NCBI GenBank assembly: GCA_016584305.1
Contig: JACEEZ010022614.1
Location: forward strand, 1 to 64,000
DNA length: 64,000 nt
Origin: Chionoecetes opilio
Taxonomy: Eukaryota; Arthropoda; Malacostraca; Decapoda; Majidae
Direction of reading: 5' to 3'
In this document: piece by piece, positions 26,101-41,100 of the stretch
How positions within the stretch are numbered: the stretch's first letter is position 1
Layout: every line of letters starts with the position of its first letter
Position numbers and translations under genes: made by a program
The notes under the pieces: model-generated
What the model saw: the letters and a program-made list of their open reading frames with translations, nothing else
Database searches by the model: none
What the model was told of the DNA's origin: nothing

Positions 26101-29100
26101 AGGCGATTGGGGTTTTTTGAAAATCGCTACAAGAAAATTCCCCACGTGGAAATTATTTTTGTTCCCCGAGAGGCCACTTTTTTCCCGTGCCGGATGCAAA
26201 TGTCTAATAAACATTGGTGATCAAAGGAGAATCCTCACAAGATGGTAAAAGTAATTTCCAGCAAGTTTTCTATTAATGTCTGGTGGGGGCATGATTGGTG
26301 AGAACTTGTTTGGGCCCACCCCAAACCTTTTTCCCCCTTCCATTAACGGGGAATTTTATGCAAAAACTTTTTGGGATAGATCACCCCCCCTCACTCCTAG
26401 ATGTTCCCGGGGCACAGGGCGCCGTATATTTCACATGACGGGGCACCACCAACTTCATAAGCAAGTGGGCAGCATCTTGCCCAAACATTTCCTGGAGGGT
26501 GGATAGGGGGGGAGGACCCCCCCAGGCCTGCCAGATCCCAGACCTAACACCACTGGATTTTTTCCTGGGGGGACATGAAATCACATGTATACAATAAAAA
26601 AGTGACAACAGCAGAAATTTTTGGAGAGAATAATGGCAGCTTACAGCACTCAAGAACAAGCCCCCGAAATTCTAAGAAAAGGTTCATTCCTACTTCACGA
26701 GGGAACTGTGTATTGAAGCTGATGGGGGCCACTTTTAACCTTTCTGTGATTTTCACAAAAATTAAGTAAGTCTGTGACAAAGACAGTACGTAAGAGTAAA
26801 TAGATCGGGTCCGGGAAAATTTCTGAATTTAGCTGAACGTTGCCCCCCGTGCATTTTTACAGTATTTTTGTTTCAAAAATTTTACATGCTGCTTCATGTA
26901 ATGCTTTCATAAATTTAAAAGAATTTTGTTCCGTTTTAAAATAGGGGAAAGCTCCTAATTTGTAACAATCATAATTAAACTAATGTTCAAATTTTGAGAT
27001 GACCCCGTCCGTAAAAAAATCCCCTATCCAGAATAAAAAAATCCACTTACCGTAGCGTATAACCTGTCTAAGCTTTTTTTCTCTCAAAAATTTTACTAAA
27101 AAAAAGTCAGATTTTTTCTCTCTCAAAAAAAACCTGTCGCTAATCTGGGCGGGAGAAGGAGGGACACAGCTGATGTAGCCTCGCACGGCACCCTCCCTAC
27201 CCACCTTGCCTTTCCCGCCGACATAATGCCAAGTAGCCCCTTTTCATTTTTTGCTTAGACACCTGCTTTTTTTTTTATGTACGGGTTATTTGGAAAAAAC
27301 GCCCTTTATTATATGTTGTGTTTAAAACTTTAAGATACTGTAAAATTTTCCTAAATAGTAGAATTTTGATTAAATAATTCAATTTCACCGGGGACATACG
27401 CGCATGGACTCTCATACCTCCCCGCCAAGAAAAGAACAGATAAGAAAGATAAAGAGACCCTTTTAATCCCCCCCGTATCGGGGTCAAAAATATAGGATCC
27501 CTGGACAATCTGAGGGTTTTGTTTTCCCCTAGTTCGCGACCAGCGTCATTTCTTTTTCGGTGTAGATTTTAGCACGTACTCTAAATCTGTCCAGCGCAGA
27601 TTCACTGCTTTTCACCGAAGACAAACGCTCATATAAAAATTTGCCCAGGTGCCAGACAGAGGGTCTGCGGGGGTCCCTGTTCTGACGTCATCAATAAAAA
27701 TCGTGCCCGTTGGAGGGAAGATTTTTTTTTTTTTCGCGCGCTTTTTACAAAAAGTCTGTTTTTTTCGGAAATAAGGCCTGGAAATCAATTATTTTTTGGG
27801 GGTTAGGTGTTTTTGAATGTCATTCAACATAATTCGGCAAAAAAAAATGGTCGGACACTACTTTAAGGGTTATCTGGATATTTAAGAAAGGTTTTAGTTA
27901 GACCAAAAAAACCCAAACAAAAGGGGCACAGGACACATGGGAGTGCCGGGAGGGGCCTATGGTAGGGGTTTGGGGGTCAGGAGAAGGGTTCCTGGTTTGG
28001 GGGCATTATTTAACATCGCCTTCCTACCTGCTGTTTTTGTTCCAAAAAACCTGCGAGGAAGCCAATACCCCTTTTGTGCGCTTCTTGATTTTTTTTTCCC
28101 TAGTTGGGCTTTTGTCGAGCGTCCCCCTCTTGATTGACATCGTCCCCTGCTTGTTGAGCTTGGGTGGAGGGATTTGTTTAGCCCTGTTTGCTTTTTTTCA
28201 CAACAAAGATTTTTCCCAAATATATCAAAAATATGGAAGCAATACTATGGTAATTTTCCTTATCCATGCATTCCTTCAAAATGACTCAGCACCTCATTCA
28301 AAACTTTCACCAGAACACACGGCCTTCTTTCCAATATGATGTTTTATAGGTGTACAGGATAAAGGTAAAGATAATGTGACCAGATGTTTTGAAGCTAAAA
28401 GCAGGACATAGACTCAAAAGAACACTGGCGAGCTACTACCTTTCTGATGGCTCCCTTCCGCATGTTCAGTTTGGGGCAGTTGTCTGGTCGGATGTTCTTG
28501 CCCTTGAACAGTTTGTCCGTCACCACTGCCGGAGGGACAACCTTGCCTGTTGAAGCAAATGGAACATGAAATATGTACTAGGCGAGGTGGAAGGTAGACT
28601 TTGGACGTGTCAGATCATCCATGAAATCAATAGTATCAAAAAGAAAAGAAAAGTTTAGAAATATAAAACTTACACTTCATTATCTTGTCAAAGGTGAGGT
28701 AGCCATCCATATGCTTGGCCACAATCTGCGCCACTTCATAGTGTTGAAACTCTACATAGGCGAAGCCACAGCTCTGGCCCGTCTGTTGGGGAGACACACC
28801 AATCAGACACTGACCTCTCTAAGCAAACAGACATACAAAGGTGGTCATTATTCTACTGAAGGAAAATTTGTGGTGTCTTACTATCATGTATCAGTGTCTT
28901 ACTATCATGTATCAGTGTCTTACTATCCTGTATCAGTGTCTTACTATTATGATCGTCAGTACAGTTTCCGTAAAGGGCGATCTACTGGCAATCTTCTAGC
29001 TTTCCTAACTGAATCTTGGTCATCCTCCTTTAGGGGTTTCGGTGAAACTTTTGCTGTTGCCCTTGACATATCAAAAGCTTTTGATAGAGTCTGGCACAAA

Positions 29101-32100
29101 TCTTTAATTTCCAACTACCCTCATTCGGTTTCTATCCTTCTCTCTGTACCTTACATTTTAAGTTTCCTTCAAACCGTTCTATTGCAGCTACTGTAGACGG
29201 ACATTGTTCTTCTCCTAAATCTATCAATAGTGGTGTTCCCCAGGGTTCTGTCCTATCACCCACTCTCTTTCTATTATTCATTAATGATCTTCCAAGTCTA
29301 ACTCAAAGCCCTATCCACTCCTACGCTGATGATTCTACCCTGCATTTTTCAACGTCGTTTATTAGACGTCCAACTCAACAGGAATAAAATGATTCACGGA
29401 GAGATGCCACCAAGTGCCTAACTTCTGATCTTTCTATTATTTCTGATTGGGGCAAAGCAAACCTTATTTTGTTCAATGCCTCAAAAACCCAATTTCTTCA
29501 CCTATCTACTCGACAAAACCTACCAGATAACTATCCCCTCTTCTTCAATGACACTCAACTGTCTCCTTCTTCTACAATGAACATTCTAGGACTATCCTTT
29601 ACTAAAAATCTGAACTGGAAATCTCACATCTCATCTCTTGCTAAAACAGCTTCTAAGAAGTTAGGTGTGCTGTGGCATCTGCGTCCTTTTTTTTCTCCCT
29701 CCCAATTGCTTGCTCTCTACAGGGGCCTTATCCGCCCATGTATGGAGTATGTCTCACATGTTTGGGGAGGATCCACTCATACAGCTCTCCTAAACAGGGT
29801 GAGTTAAAAGCTTTTCGTCTCATCAACTCCTCTCCTCTGACTGACTGTCTTCAATCTTTAAATCACCGCCGCAATGTTGCTTCTCTTGCTCTCTTCTACC
29901 GTTATTTTCATGCTCACTGCTCTTCTGAACTTGCTAACTGCATGCCTCCCCAACTCCCGCGGCCTCGCTGCACAAGACTTTCTACTCATTCCCATCCCTA
30001 TTCTGTCCATCTTCCTAATGCAAGAGTTAATCAGTATCTTTACTCTTTCATCCCTTTCACTGGTAAACTCTGGAACTCTCTTCCTGTTTCTATTTTTCCA
30101 CTTTCCTATGACTTAAATCTTTTCAAAAGAAGAGTAACAAGACACCTCCCGAACTAAATTGGCCTACCCCTTTGTTTTTATTTTATTCTCTTACTGTCTT
30201 CTTTATAGGGACTGGCAACTAAGCGGGCTTTGTGTTACCCATTTTTGTTGTGCCCTTGGCCAGTTCCCTGTGATGTAAAAAAAAAAAAAAAATGTATCAA
30301 AGTGTCTTACTATCATGTATCAGTGTCTTACTATCATGTATCAAAGTGTCTTACTATCATGTATCAAAGTGTCTTACTATCATGTATCAAAGTGTCTTAC
30401 TATCATGTATCAAAGTGTCTTACTATCATGTATCAAAGTGTCTTACTATCATGTATCAAAGTGTCTTACTATCATGTATCATGTCTTACTATCATGTATC
30501 AAAGTGTCTTACTATCATGTATCAAAGTGTCTTACTATCATGTATCATCATGTATCAGTGTTCTTACTATCAATGTATCAGTGTCTTACTATTATGTATC
30601 AAAGTGTCTTACTATCATGTATCAAAGTGTCTTACTATCATGTATGACAGATAAAAAAAAATCTTTACTCACAACCCTGACCTTCCTCCCAAACACTCAG
30701 CTGGCATCGTGGCAGCAACACTCTTCAGAGAACTGGACCTGTCCCTCTACCACCATCACCTCAAGATCTACACTGACGGCTCCCACTCCCCCACCCTTCC
30801 TTCTACTGGCGCTGCCATCTACGATCCCCGCTCTAACCTCTGTAAGACATGGAGGCTGACGTCCTGACGGCGGAGCTTTTCGCCATCCGCCAGGCCCTGG
30901 CTTACCTCAACACCACCTACACCTGTACCAGGGCTGTGATCTACACGGACTCTCTCTCCTCCCTCCATCTCCTCCTCTCCCGTCGCCCGGCATCCTCCAC
31001 TGTCCTTGCACACACCCTTCAACGGCTACTCCTCTACCTCACCTCAGTGGGCTGGGAGATCACCTTGCAGTGGGTGCCTTCCCACTGCAACATCCAGGAC
31101 AACGAGGTTGCTGATGCTGCCGCCAAGATGGCACTCTCCGAGGTAAACATCACCCTCCTCCCGCTGCCGCTCTCCATCGCCAAGCGTCTAATCTCCAAAA
31201 AATGCCACTCCGCCTGGGATAGGTCACTCGGCGACGCCCTTCGTGCCACCTCCATGGGTCAATACCGCACAGACTCCTCCACCGCACACCATGGATAAGA
31301 CAAACTCCGCGTCTTGGACGTCGCTCTCACCCGCCTGAGGATCGGTCACACAACACTCACGGCACACCTGCATCGTCTGCAGCTCACGCCTGACCCGCAC
31401 TGCCCCTGGTGCAGGAACGTCCCGGAGTCCATTGAGCACTTCCTGCTGCAGTGTCCTCGCTTCCACTCCCACCGACAACTTCTACGTGGTCAACTCATCG
31501 CCCTGAACGTCACCACCTTTGACCTGCCCACCCTGCTGGCCGCCGCCGCCGTCCACCCATCACAACGCCCCGCCGTCATCCGCCTCACCTGTGCCTTCCT
31601 GAGGAAGACTAATCAACTCTCGAGACTGTGATTACTTCACGGCTGTACACCAGGGCGAATATCGTCGACTTCGACATCACTGCCCTTCAACAACAACAAC
31701 AACAACAACAACAACCCAATGACTATTGGTTTTGTACTATTTCTGTAGGTCTAGACTTTTCTTTGCAAAGTGAGTCTGCTATTGAAATTCATTACTTAAA
31801 TAAATGTTTTTACTTTCATTAGTTATAGTATATATACTTTATTCACTACCAGTTCTGTGAGTATCAAGCTCCTTCTTTATCACATGAAGGTCATGCACCA
31901 CTCAAAACTGATCTGCCCGTGTGTCATCCAAAATGTAACACTTATAGGCCTAAGACACACTAAGATTGCCATGTGGTTCTCCTCAATAGCAGTTACATGT
32001 GAGTAATATATAGACCAATATTAGGGTGTCCCAAAATGCAAAAGTTTTGAAATGTTGCACGCTCATGTGTTATTCCGGTTCTCTCATAGTAAAACAGTAT

Positions 32101-35100
32101 TGCGTTGAAATTTTGGGCGAATTGAGTAATATTTAGGGGTCCCGACAAAGTGAACATTTAGGTGACGTGACTCAAATTTCAGGATTTTTCTAAATTTCCA
32201 CTTTTTTTCTCCCTCAGGTTATCAACATGGCAACAAGAGCCGCTAGTAATCTTTGGCTGATCGACAAGGCTCCAATCGATGAAATCACCGGAGCCCGGCT
32301 ACCATCGAAGGAGCAGGTCCTCCTCCGCTACTACCACCACCACCGGGAGATGGGGAAGACGGCGAGCGGGAGCAGGAAGGCGGTGGTGGAGGAGGGTCTC
32401 CCCTTTCTGGTCGCGCGCCGGGATTCCGACAACTACAGTAATACAGCCGGCACAAAGGGCTGTCAAAGCTGGTAAAGGCGTACAATGACCTCAAGAAGAA
32501 AAAGAAAAAAAGACAGGCCGAAACATCGTATGGATGGGGGGAGATTTTCAAAGAGATCTCCAAGAAATCTTCGACCTCCCCACACTTTTCCTCTCTCCAA
32601 CGGGCGGGCGTGAAGGACGAGGACAAGGAGTTCCTACGGAGTCAGAGAGAAGACAGAGGGGAATTCATCCTTTGGCTGGAATTGACCTCGTGACAGCGAA
32701 GAAGGTGGAGAAGCAGGTCGAGCACGGAACTAAACTCAAGCGGCTCAGGAACGTGAAGACAGCGACATTGCCAGGCTGACTAAAGGCGGAAAATCCCAAG
32801 CCAAAGCAGTAGCAGCAGCAGCAGTCCTGTGTCGACGACGTCATCACCGGCTCGTGAATCCCGAAGCCAGAGGAAAAAAAAACTCAAACAGTCCCCAAAT
32901 CGATCTCCGTGAAGGATCTTAACCTCATTTCAACTTGGGATCGAGAGAATTTGTGGGTGCGGAAAAGCAACGTCAACTTTCGCAGCTACCGCTCAAGTTC
33001 TGGAATGGACTTTGGGATTTATGGCAGTCTCGAAGAGCACGGTCCATCGAGCACGAATTGCGGGGAGAGAGCAAGCCGCCGAGAAGATCGTGGAAACTGC
33101 GGAACCAAAAAGATACCTGAGAGGTTGGTCCTGCTTTGGGGACGGAAAACTCCTCCCGTCCCTCTCTTGGCAATACGGAGGACCGCATCCCCGCCCCCCT
33201 CACAGGGGAAGATGACGCCGGGGTTCCTTCTTGGGGTCCCGGCAAGCTCGGATTAGACTGGCAGAAACGTGGCTGCAGTGGTCTTGAAGGAGGTGGACGA
33301 AGCGGGCGTCAGGGACAAGATCATCGCCTTTTTTTTCGACCACCACGGCTTCGAACACTGGCATGGTGCAAGGTGCTTGCATTCGGATTGAGCAAGAACT
33401 CGGACGAAGCTTGCTTTGGTTGGCCTGCCACCATCAGGGTCCACGAGGTGATCCTCAAGGATGACTTCGAAGCCAGCCTCGGCTCTTCCTCTGGTCCTGA
33501 CATTGGAATCTTCAAACGACTCCGTGATCGAGGGTTTCCTTCGTGGATTCCTCGCAGAGAGAGACGGTGGAAACATCGGAGGACCTCGTAGATTCTTCGC
33601 CACCAATTGACACTGCCGCAAGCTGAAGGACGACGCATTGGCCTTCCTGAAGGAGGCTCTGATGTCGAAGAACCATCCCAGGGAGGACTATGAAGAACTT
33701 CTCCGTCTCTCCTACCTGTTCCTCGGGGGTTTGAAGGCCCCAGCCAAACCCATTCCGCCGTCCTGGAGCTCTCCATCAAGCCGGTGGATGGCCAAGGCCA
33801 TCTACTGCCTCAAGCTTCAGATGCTGAAATCCCAGCTGTCGCTGACTGGTCGAGAGAAGGCCGGAGTGGAAAAGAGTGGCCCCCTTCGTTGCTTGGTGTA
33901 CTGCAAGCAATGGCATGAGGCACCGATCTCTGTGAAAGCTCCGTTGAACGACGTGCTCTTCCTCGAGATCCCCAAGACATACCCTGACCAAACGTTGTAA
34001 GGCAGCAGAACAAGCCCTGCGACGCCACCTGTGGTACGTTTCCGAGGAAAATGCGGACTGGCCTTCTTCGACTCAAGGGTTGATGTGGAGAAGAAGTAGA
34101 TGGTCAAGGCATTGGACAAGCCCGCCTCGAAGAAGGAACTCAAGCGATTGGAGGGAAAAAAGATGACGATGTCTTCCTCCCTCTCGTCCTTCGTCACTTC
34201 GAAGACACGGTCCTTCTTTCAGAAACTCAACGCGGACGAGGGCTTCCTGGCAAAGGACCCGGCATTGTGGAGGAGGACGACCCAATTCAAGGACGCTCGG
34301 AAAACGGGGGACTTGGCCTCCGAGTGTCAACGATGCCGCGGAGCGGGGCATCGCCCTAGTCCAGCGCTACCTGGGGTTCACGAAGTCGGCAGCACAGGAG
34401 AAGTATCTCCTCCAGTTAGTCCACCACCATCGGAAACTTGTGGGGCGGAAAAAGAAGGAGGACCTTCAAAAGAAGGCTTTCTGAATGGAAACAATGAAAA
34501 CTGTCTGTTTTGGTTTCCTTATAAGTTTTTTTCTAAAAAATGTGGGATGTTTTGAGTTTTTTTTTTGTTTTGAAGGTTATTAAAAAAATTGTTCAGTTTG
34601 TCACGACCCAAAAAATTCTCCGAATTTCATCTAATTTCACAGGAACTCTTCTTATGCATGTGTGAACAGAAGTAAAACACGAGCAAGTGAAAAAAACATG
34701 TTTCATTTTTTCCCTCTATGATCTTGGGACACCCTAACCAATACTACAGAACGTTATGTGACCCTACTAAAATTATCTGTATACCCGTTCCTTAGAGTTG
34801 CCAGATCCCTACAAATCTCATCCTTCTTGTGGTGTAGAAAGATGAATATTGGATTTGGTTCCTTTAAAGTTTGTCAAAGAGTTTTTGGAATACACTCTCA
34901 AGAAAATGACAGTTTACCCCTCACTGACGGTGTTCAGAGCATTCAGTCACTAGCAGTACCTTACAAGCCTCCAGTGATAACAATATTCATTAACGTCACT
35001 AACAGTCGTTAGTCATAATTCTGTACATTGAATAAATGCATTTTCCAATTACCTTTAGACATCATCCTTTCCTTATTTATTCCCTATTTATTTAGATTTA

Positions 35101-38100
35101 GAACCATAATTGTAACCCTTTATTGCCTATAACTTAGCCAAGATCTAATCCAACAAAGAACCTTCCCATCTATTCCATGTGCCTTAACCTTATTTAAGAG
35201 TCTCTCATGTGGTACCTTGTTGAATGCCTTACTAAAGTCCAGGTATACTATATCATAATCCTCATCATTATCTGCTCTCATAGACTTTCATATAAAAACT
35301 CAATAAATTGGTGAAACATGATCTACCCTTGGTGAACCCATGTTGTGAATCATTTACCAAACTATGCTTTTCTAAATGCTCTTTAATGTATTTTGCAATA
35401 ACAGATTCCCATAATTTACCTATCACTGAAGTCAGACTAACGGGTCGATAATTTGACATTAATCCTCTATCACTCTTCTTGTGGCCTCCGTGGTGCAGTG
35501 GCTAGCGTGCCTGGCTACCAATCTGCGGGCCCTGGTTCGCATCCTGGCCAGGGCAAGTCAGGGACCAGCCAATCTAGCTGTTCTACCTCCCTTTCGGGAT
35601 TGACAAATGGGTACCTGGGGAAACTTGGGGAAAGTAACTGTGGTAATCTGGATGTCACACTAGCCCTGGGTAACGGGTCCTCACCCACCACAGGCTCAAA
35701 GGGATAATGACACAGAGATGAGCACCGAGGCCACACGCAGCACAGTGTATGCTCCCATCTTTACCTTTACCTTACCTTTCTTGAAAATGGGAACTACATC
35801 ACCTTTCCTCCACATCAACGGCACTTCCCCTAAATCAACCAATTTCCTAAATATGTGCACTAACGACTCACTAACAACCTCTTTGCAATCTTGTAATACC
35901 TTGGGATAAACTTCATCTGGTCCTGGCGACTTAAACTTCTTCATTCTATCTATACCCTCTTCTACCATTTCCCTAAATATCACAATATCTTTGAGTTTCT
36001 CATCATCCTTTCTGCTAAACATCTGTTCACTATCAGGTACCATCTGCATATCCTCCTGAGGAAAAACCACTGCACTCCACACCACCTGGCACGCCCCCTC
36101 TGCTCACTTCCTCTACCACCCTCTTTACTCTCTCATCCTCATCCCCTCCACCGACCTCTACCACACTCGACTCCACCTGTGACTCGCTCTCCACCTCTGC
36201 TTCCTTTCCACTCCCAGCAATCAAAACACCCTCACTGGACTCCAGCGACGTTGCCATCCTAAACTCCGGGAGTGTTTCAAACACTACCTCACTCCTCGGA
36301 GACCTCAGGTCGACTGAAAATTCTACCCCTTTTTACCGATTCATAAATGGGAAAAAAAACTAACTATGATTGTTAGATGTAGTGTTTTATGAACTAAATT
36401 GTCCATACCTGACTTATATGATGATAGCTGTCACAAGTCTTAAAAAGTAACAAAATGTATCTCAACAACTTTTCCTAGTTCTTTCATCACCATATATGGA
36501 GGCTGACAAAAAGAATTTACCACAATCCCTTATACATTGGAGCCGAACTCAATGATAGTACATAAGCTTCGTATTTCAATTATCTTCCCCAGTGGATGAA
36601 GACCTATACTCCTATAACAAATCTAGGTGTTTCTGGCAACATTTGAAGAAAGGAACCTATAGTCAATAATGGTACATTTTTGTTATTGAACAGTTAATTT
36701 ACTGTTTGTGCCCAGATCTCTAGGGAGACTCACCTTCTTGCTGCGCACAAGTTTAATGTCCTCCAGCACTCCAAACTGCCTGAAGTAACGTGCCATCTCG
36801 CCCTCAAAGAAACCATGGGGAATGTTGGACAGCACAATGACGCCTCTTTTATCTTCCCCGTCATTGTCCTGTGGGTGTGGAAATTATAACTGTTACTGAT
36901 TGCGAGATATGAAACCGAAATAGATTTACGTTGTATGATGGACACTTGGATTTTAATCTTATGAGATGCTCCCTTGAACATGGTCAGTAAATTCATTGAA
37001 AATATGAACGATTTGTTGTAAAGACTTTCACCACTAAAAGGCATGAACAATAAATAATCTTTGTGAATCAAAGTGCCAAAAGCCAGCAAGGTGAGAGGTC
37101 ACATTAGAGGGTTTCGAGTTTTTAATGAGGTTGCATTGTGGTGCTTCAGCAATTTGAGCCTGCAACTCCGATGGTGAATTTAAAACGACAGAATCTGCAA
37201 AAAAAATTCATTCAATCTCAAAAAACTACACCAGAAACACATGTTCAATGGTTGAGGAAGCATTTCATGCTACTGCTATGATATACATGGAAATTACTGA
37301 TTAATTACGTACAGAAAAAGAAAAAAAAGCACATCAAGTTCACAGCAATGTCAAGCATTTTTTTCTCTCCCTAAATTTTACAAGTCACTATTCACAAGGA
37401 ATTCCTCCCTTATGATGAAACTGTCAATATTAAGTTCAACTGAGAGATTCTGTGGCAACCTATGAAAAACATTCACTGCACATATTAACACGAATAGTAA
37501 ACAAGACTGGCTCCACCACTACATCAAGTCTGCTCACACATCACTCCTTTCTTAGCAGTTCCTTGCTTACACAAATAAAATAATAATTTCCCAGTCCATC
37601 TTCTCTCCTAACCTCAGCCCCACAACCTTCTACTGTTGTCAAAGGTGAAATTCCATCTGGAAGAGTACACTTTTGCCATGACCGAGGAGCTGCTCAACAG
37701 TCACACTTGAGGACTTTCATGGGACGTACAGAATAATGAAACAATTACTAGGGTCACTGTATGTATGCCTATGGGGACTACTTTAAAGCTGTAGAAACTG
37801 AGTTAGTTATTAGTCTTTTATTGTTATCAAATTCCCCAAATTTCTGGGGAAACCTCGTACAATTTTTTTTCTTCTTCTCCATCACAAAGGACTGGCCAAG
37901 GCAAAAGGAAAAAAAAAAAAAAGGTAATAAAAAGCCTGCTTAGTTGCCAGTCCCTATAAAGAAGACACTAAGTGAATATAAAAAGGGTGGTGGGCCAATA
38001 GTTCGGGAGGTGTCTTGTTACTCTTTCTCTTGAAAAGATTTAAGTCGTAGGAAGGTGTAAAAATAGAAACAGGAAGAGAGTTCCAGAGTTTACCAGTGAA

Positions 38101-41100
38101 AGAGATGAAATAGTAGATACTGATTAACTCTTTCATTAGGAAGATGGACAGAATAGGGATGAGAATGAGTAGAGTCTTGTGCAGCGAGGCCACGGGAGGG
38201 GGGGAGGCATGCAGTTAGCAAGTTCAGAAGAGCAGTGAGCATGAAAATAATGGTAGAAGATAGCAAGAGAAGCAACATTGCGGCGGTGATTTAAAGATTC
38301 ATAAGTCAGTCAGAAGAGTTGGAGTTGTTGAGACGAAAAGCTTTTGACTAAACCCTGTTTAGGAGAGCTGTATGAGTGGATCCTCCCCAAACATGAGACA
38401 TACTCCATACATGGGCGGATAAGGCCCCTGTAGAGAGCAAGCAATTGGGAGGAAGAAAAAATGGATGCAGACGCCACAGGACACCTAACTTCTTAGAAGC
38501 AGCTTTCAAGAGATGAGATGTGAGATTTCCAGTTCAGATTTTTTGTAAAGGAGTCCAAGAATGTTCAATGTAGAAGAGGAAGACAGTAGAGTGTCATTGA
38601 AAAAGAGGGGATAGTTGTTTGGTAGGTTTTGTCGAGTAGATAGGTGAAGAAATTGGGTTATTGAGGCATTGAACAAACAATGAAAAATGCTTTGACCCAA
38701 TCAGAAATTATAGAAAGATCAGAAGTTAGGCGCTCTGTGGCATCTATTTGAGGATAACGATCGATTCTTACCCAAATGCATTTTATCAGTGACCCAAGAG
38801 TGTCTAATGTATGTTATCCTTAGATCCAGAGGTGAGCCCTGTCCATTAATCCGTTACTAACAAAGTTACATTTTTGAGTACTGTAAAACTGCTTAACTTC
38901 GGACCTTTTTGAGGGTTTTTTGCATATAGCTTTGTGCAGAGTTGCTATCTAACCTAGTGTTTCCTATCTAATTGAGTGGTTCCTAGTGTACTCTATTTGG
39001 CTTTACGTCTTGTTTCTTCGTATCCTATTGACCCGATAAAAGCCAGAAGCTATGATGGTTGAGCTGCTGGCACCAGTGTTACAGTAGGGCTGGTGGGTCA
39101 TTGATGTAGGCAACAAATGGTAGCGTAGTACAGGCCAGGAGCAGTGATGGAGGCACGTGGGAGATTACCGGCCTGGGTCATCTTCGTGAAGGTGTTCCTT
39201 GTAATAAGTGTGAGAAGGTTTGAAGAGATAGTCCACATACATAACGGTAAAGTGTATATTATCATCCTATTTCTGTTTGACGTCAGATTTTCCCACAATG
39301 TCTTATGAGGCTAGACTGTCGATGATAAGCTTCCAACTATCTCTATCCGTTGCCTCAGCCTCTTCAATGCCCAATGCCGCCAGATACTCTTCAGCACACT
39401 GCCTCCATGTGGATAGGTTATGTAGTTTGGTTAAGATGTAATACTAGGGAATAATAAAAGCCTGAGAACATAAGATACACTACCTCTCTCTGCAGTCATA
39501 ATTATACATGCAGACAAGACTGACATTCTTCTAAAATCTTACTAATGTTGTTCCAGGTAATAGGATTGTATTGACTAATAAAGTTTTTCTAAAATCTAAA
39601 TGCCTTTGCCTGTAAATCACCTGCCTTTTCCCTATAATGAGCTATCCTCTTGGGACACTTTTGGATGTGGGTTCTCACTCTTTCAATTTCTGAGCTTAAT
39701 ATTTGGTTGCAGTATTTGCAGGCTGCTTTCTGTTTATCATTTTATTTCATATCAACTTCATCCCGTTCTGCTGCCTTTTTTCTGCCACTACCAGCAGGCA
39801 TTGTGTTGGTGTGGTCCTCTCACTACCAGGGAGAGACTGAGACTGTCACTGTCAGCAGTAGTCAAGCCTCACCCGTCCATTTCCAGTACAGTACAAGTTA
39901 ACACAGGCTTTGTCCAACCGGACCAACCTGTATCAACATGTCAACTGTCTGTCCTTGAGATAATACTTCGAACCTTTAGTTACACTCTACATTACTTTTT
40001 AATAGCTTATTTTAACTGATTTACATATACATATGAGGGGGGAAAAATAATAATAATAAATAAATAAAGCCCAAAAATCCCAATAAAATTCCGTGGGATG
40101 GGTCATTTAAAAAACTGGGTTTTTTTCCAAACCTGCAACCCATTTCCAGAAAGACTTGTATTCAACAACTATTAAACACCATTTGCATACATTTCCACTC
40201 CAATATCACAACTTTTCACTTCCTGATATATTCTTACTACTGATCTCTTCAAATTTCAAATCCTCTTCAGTCACCTGAATTTTCCTATATTTCTTTTTTT
40301 CAAGAAAAGAAACCTTTACTTAAGTCTCTGACTCTCACATACAAGTAACATTGCATTACCTTGAGAGCCTTTCTCTTCTGCATTGCCTTCTTGTGGAACT
40401 GTCCATCGTCAGTCTTATCGAGGGCAAGGAACTTGGTCGCACTGAGCTTCTTAGGCCGGAGAGAGGCGTCATTTTTGGCCTTGAGGGAGACTTTCTTGAC
40501 TTTGAGCCCAGCAGTCTTTCTGGCCTTTGGAGGGCTAGGCTTCTTGGCAGTGATCTTCATCAGGACTGAAAAGAGTACAGATTTCAAACAGGCAGGAAAC
40601 AAAAAGTATCAGTCTCAGACCAATTTCAAACCTAAGTGAAGTGTAAAGTGGAGAAGCACAAGGTTCAGTGTTGGGGACCTTTCTTGGGGACAGTGTTGGG
40701 GACCTATTCTTGCTTGAGTAGACAAAGACTACATGAGGATGAATGAAGACAAATTTTCATATGATGAGGTAAGGGACTATATATAGTCCCTTATAGTGTC
40801 TTGTATATCAACGAAAAACAATAGACTTTCATATATTCTGGCATAAGATATAGACTGGTGTGTCGGAGTGGACATTGTGGACGGAAAAATTAGGTAACAT
40901 AAACGATGTCGGCGCTGAATATATAAATTATACATACTTATTACATTTAACGCCTATATTTTATAACATATTAACCTATTTTAATTGTGGTAAATATACA
41001 AACAAATATTTGAGGTGTTCAGTTTTCAAGTTGTTGAATAAATTTTTTACAGTTGTGGCAATGTATTGTTGTTACTGTGAAATTATCATAATATCTGCAG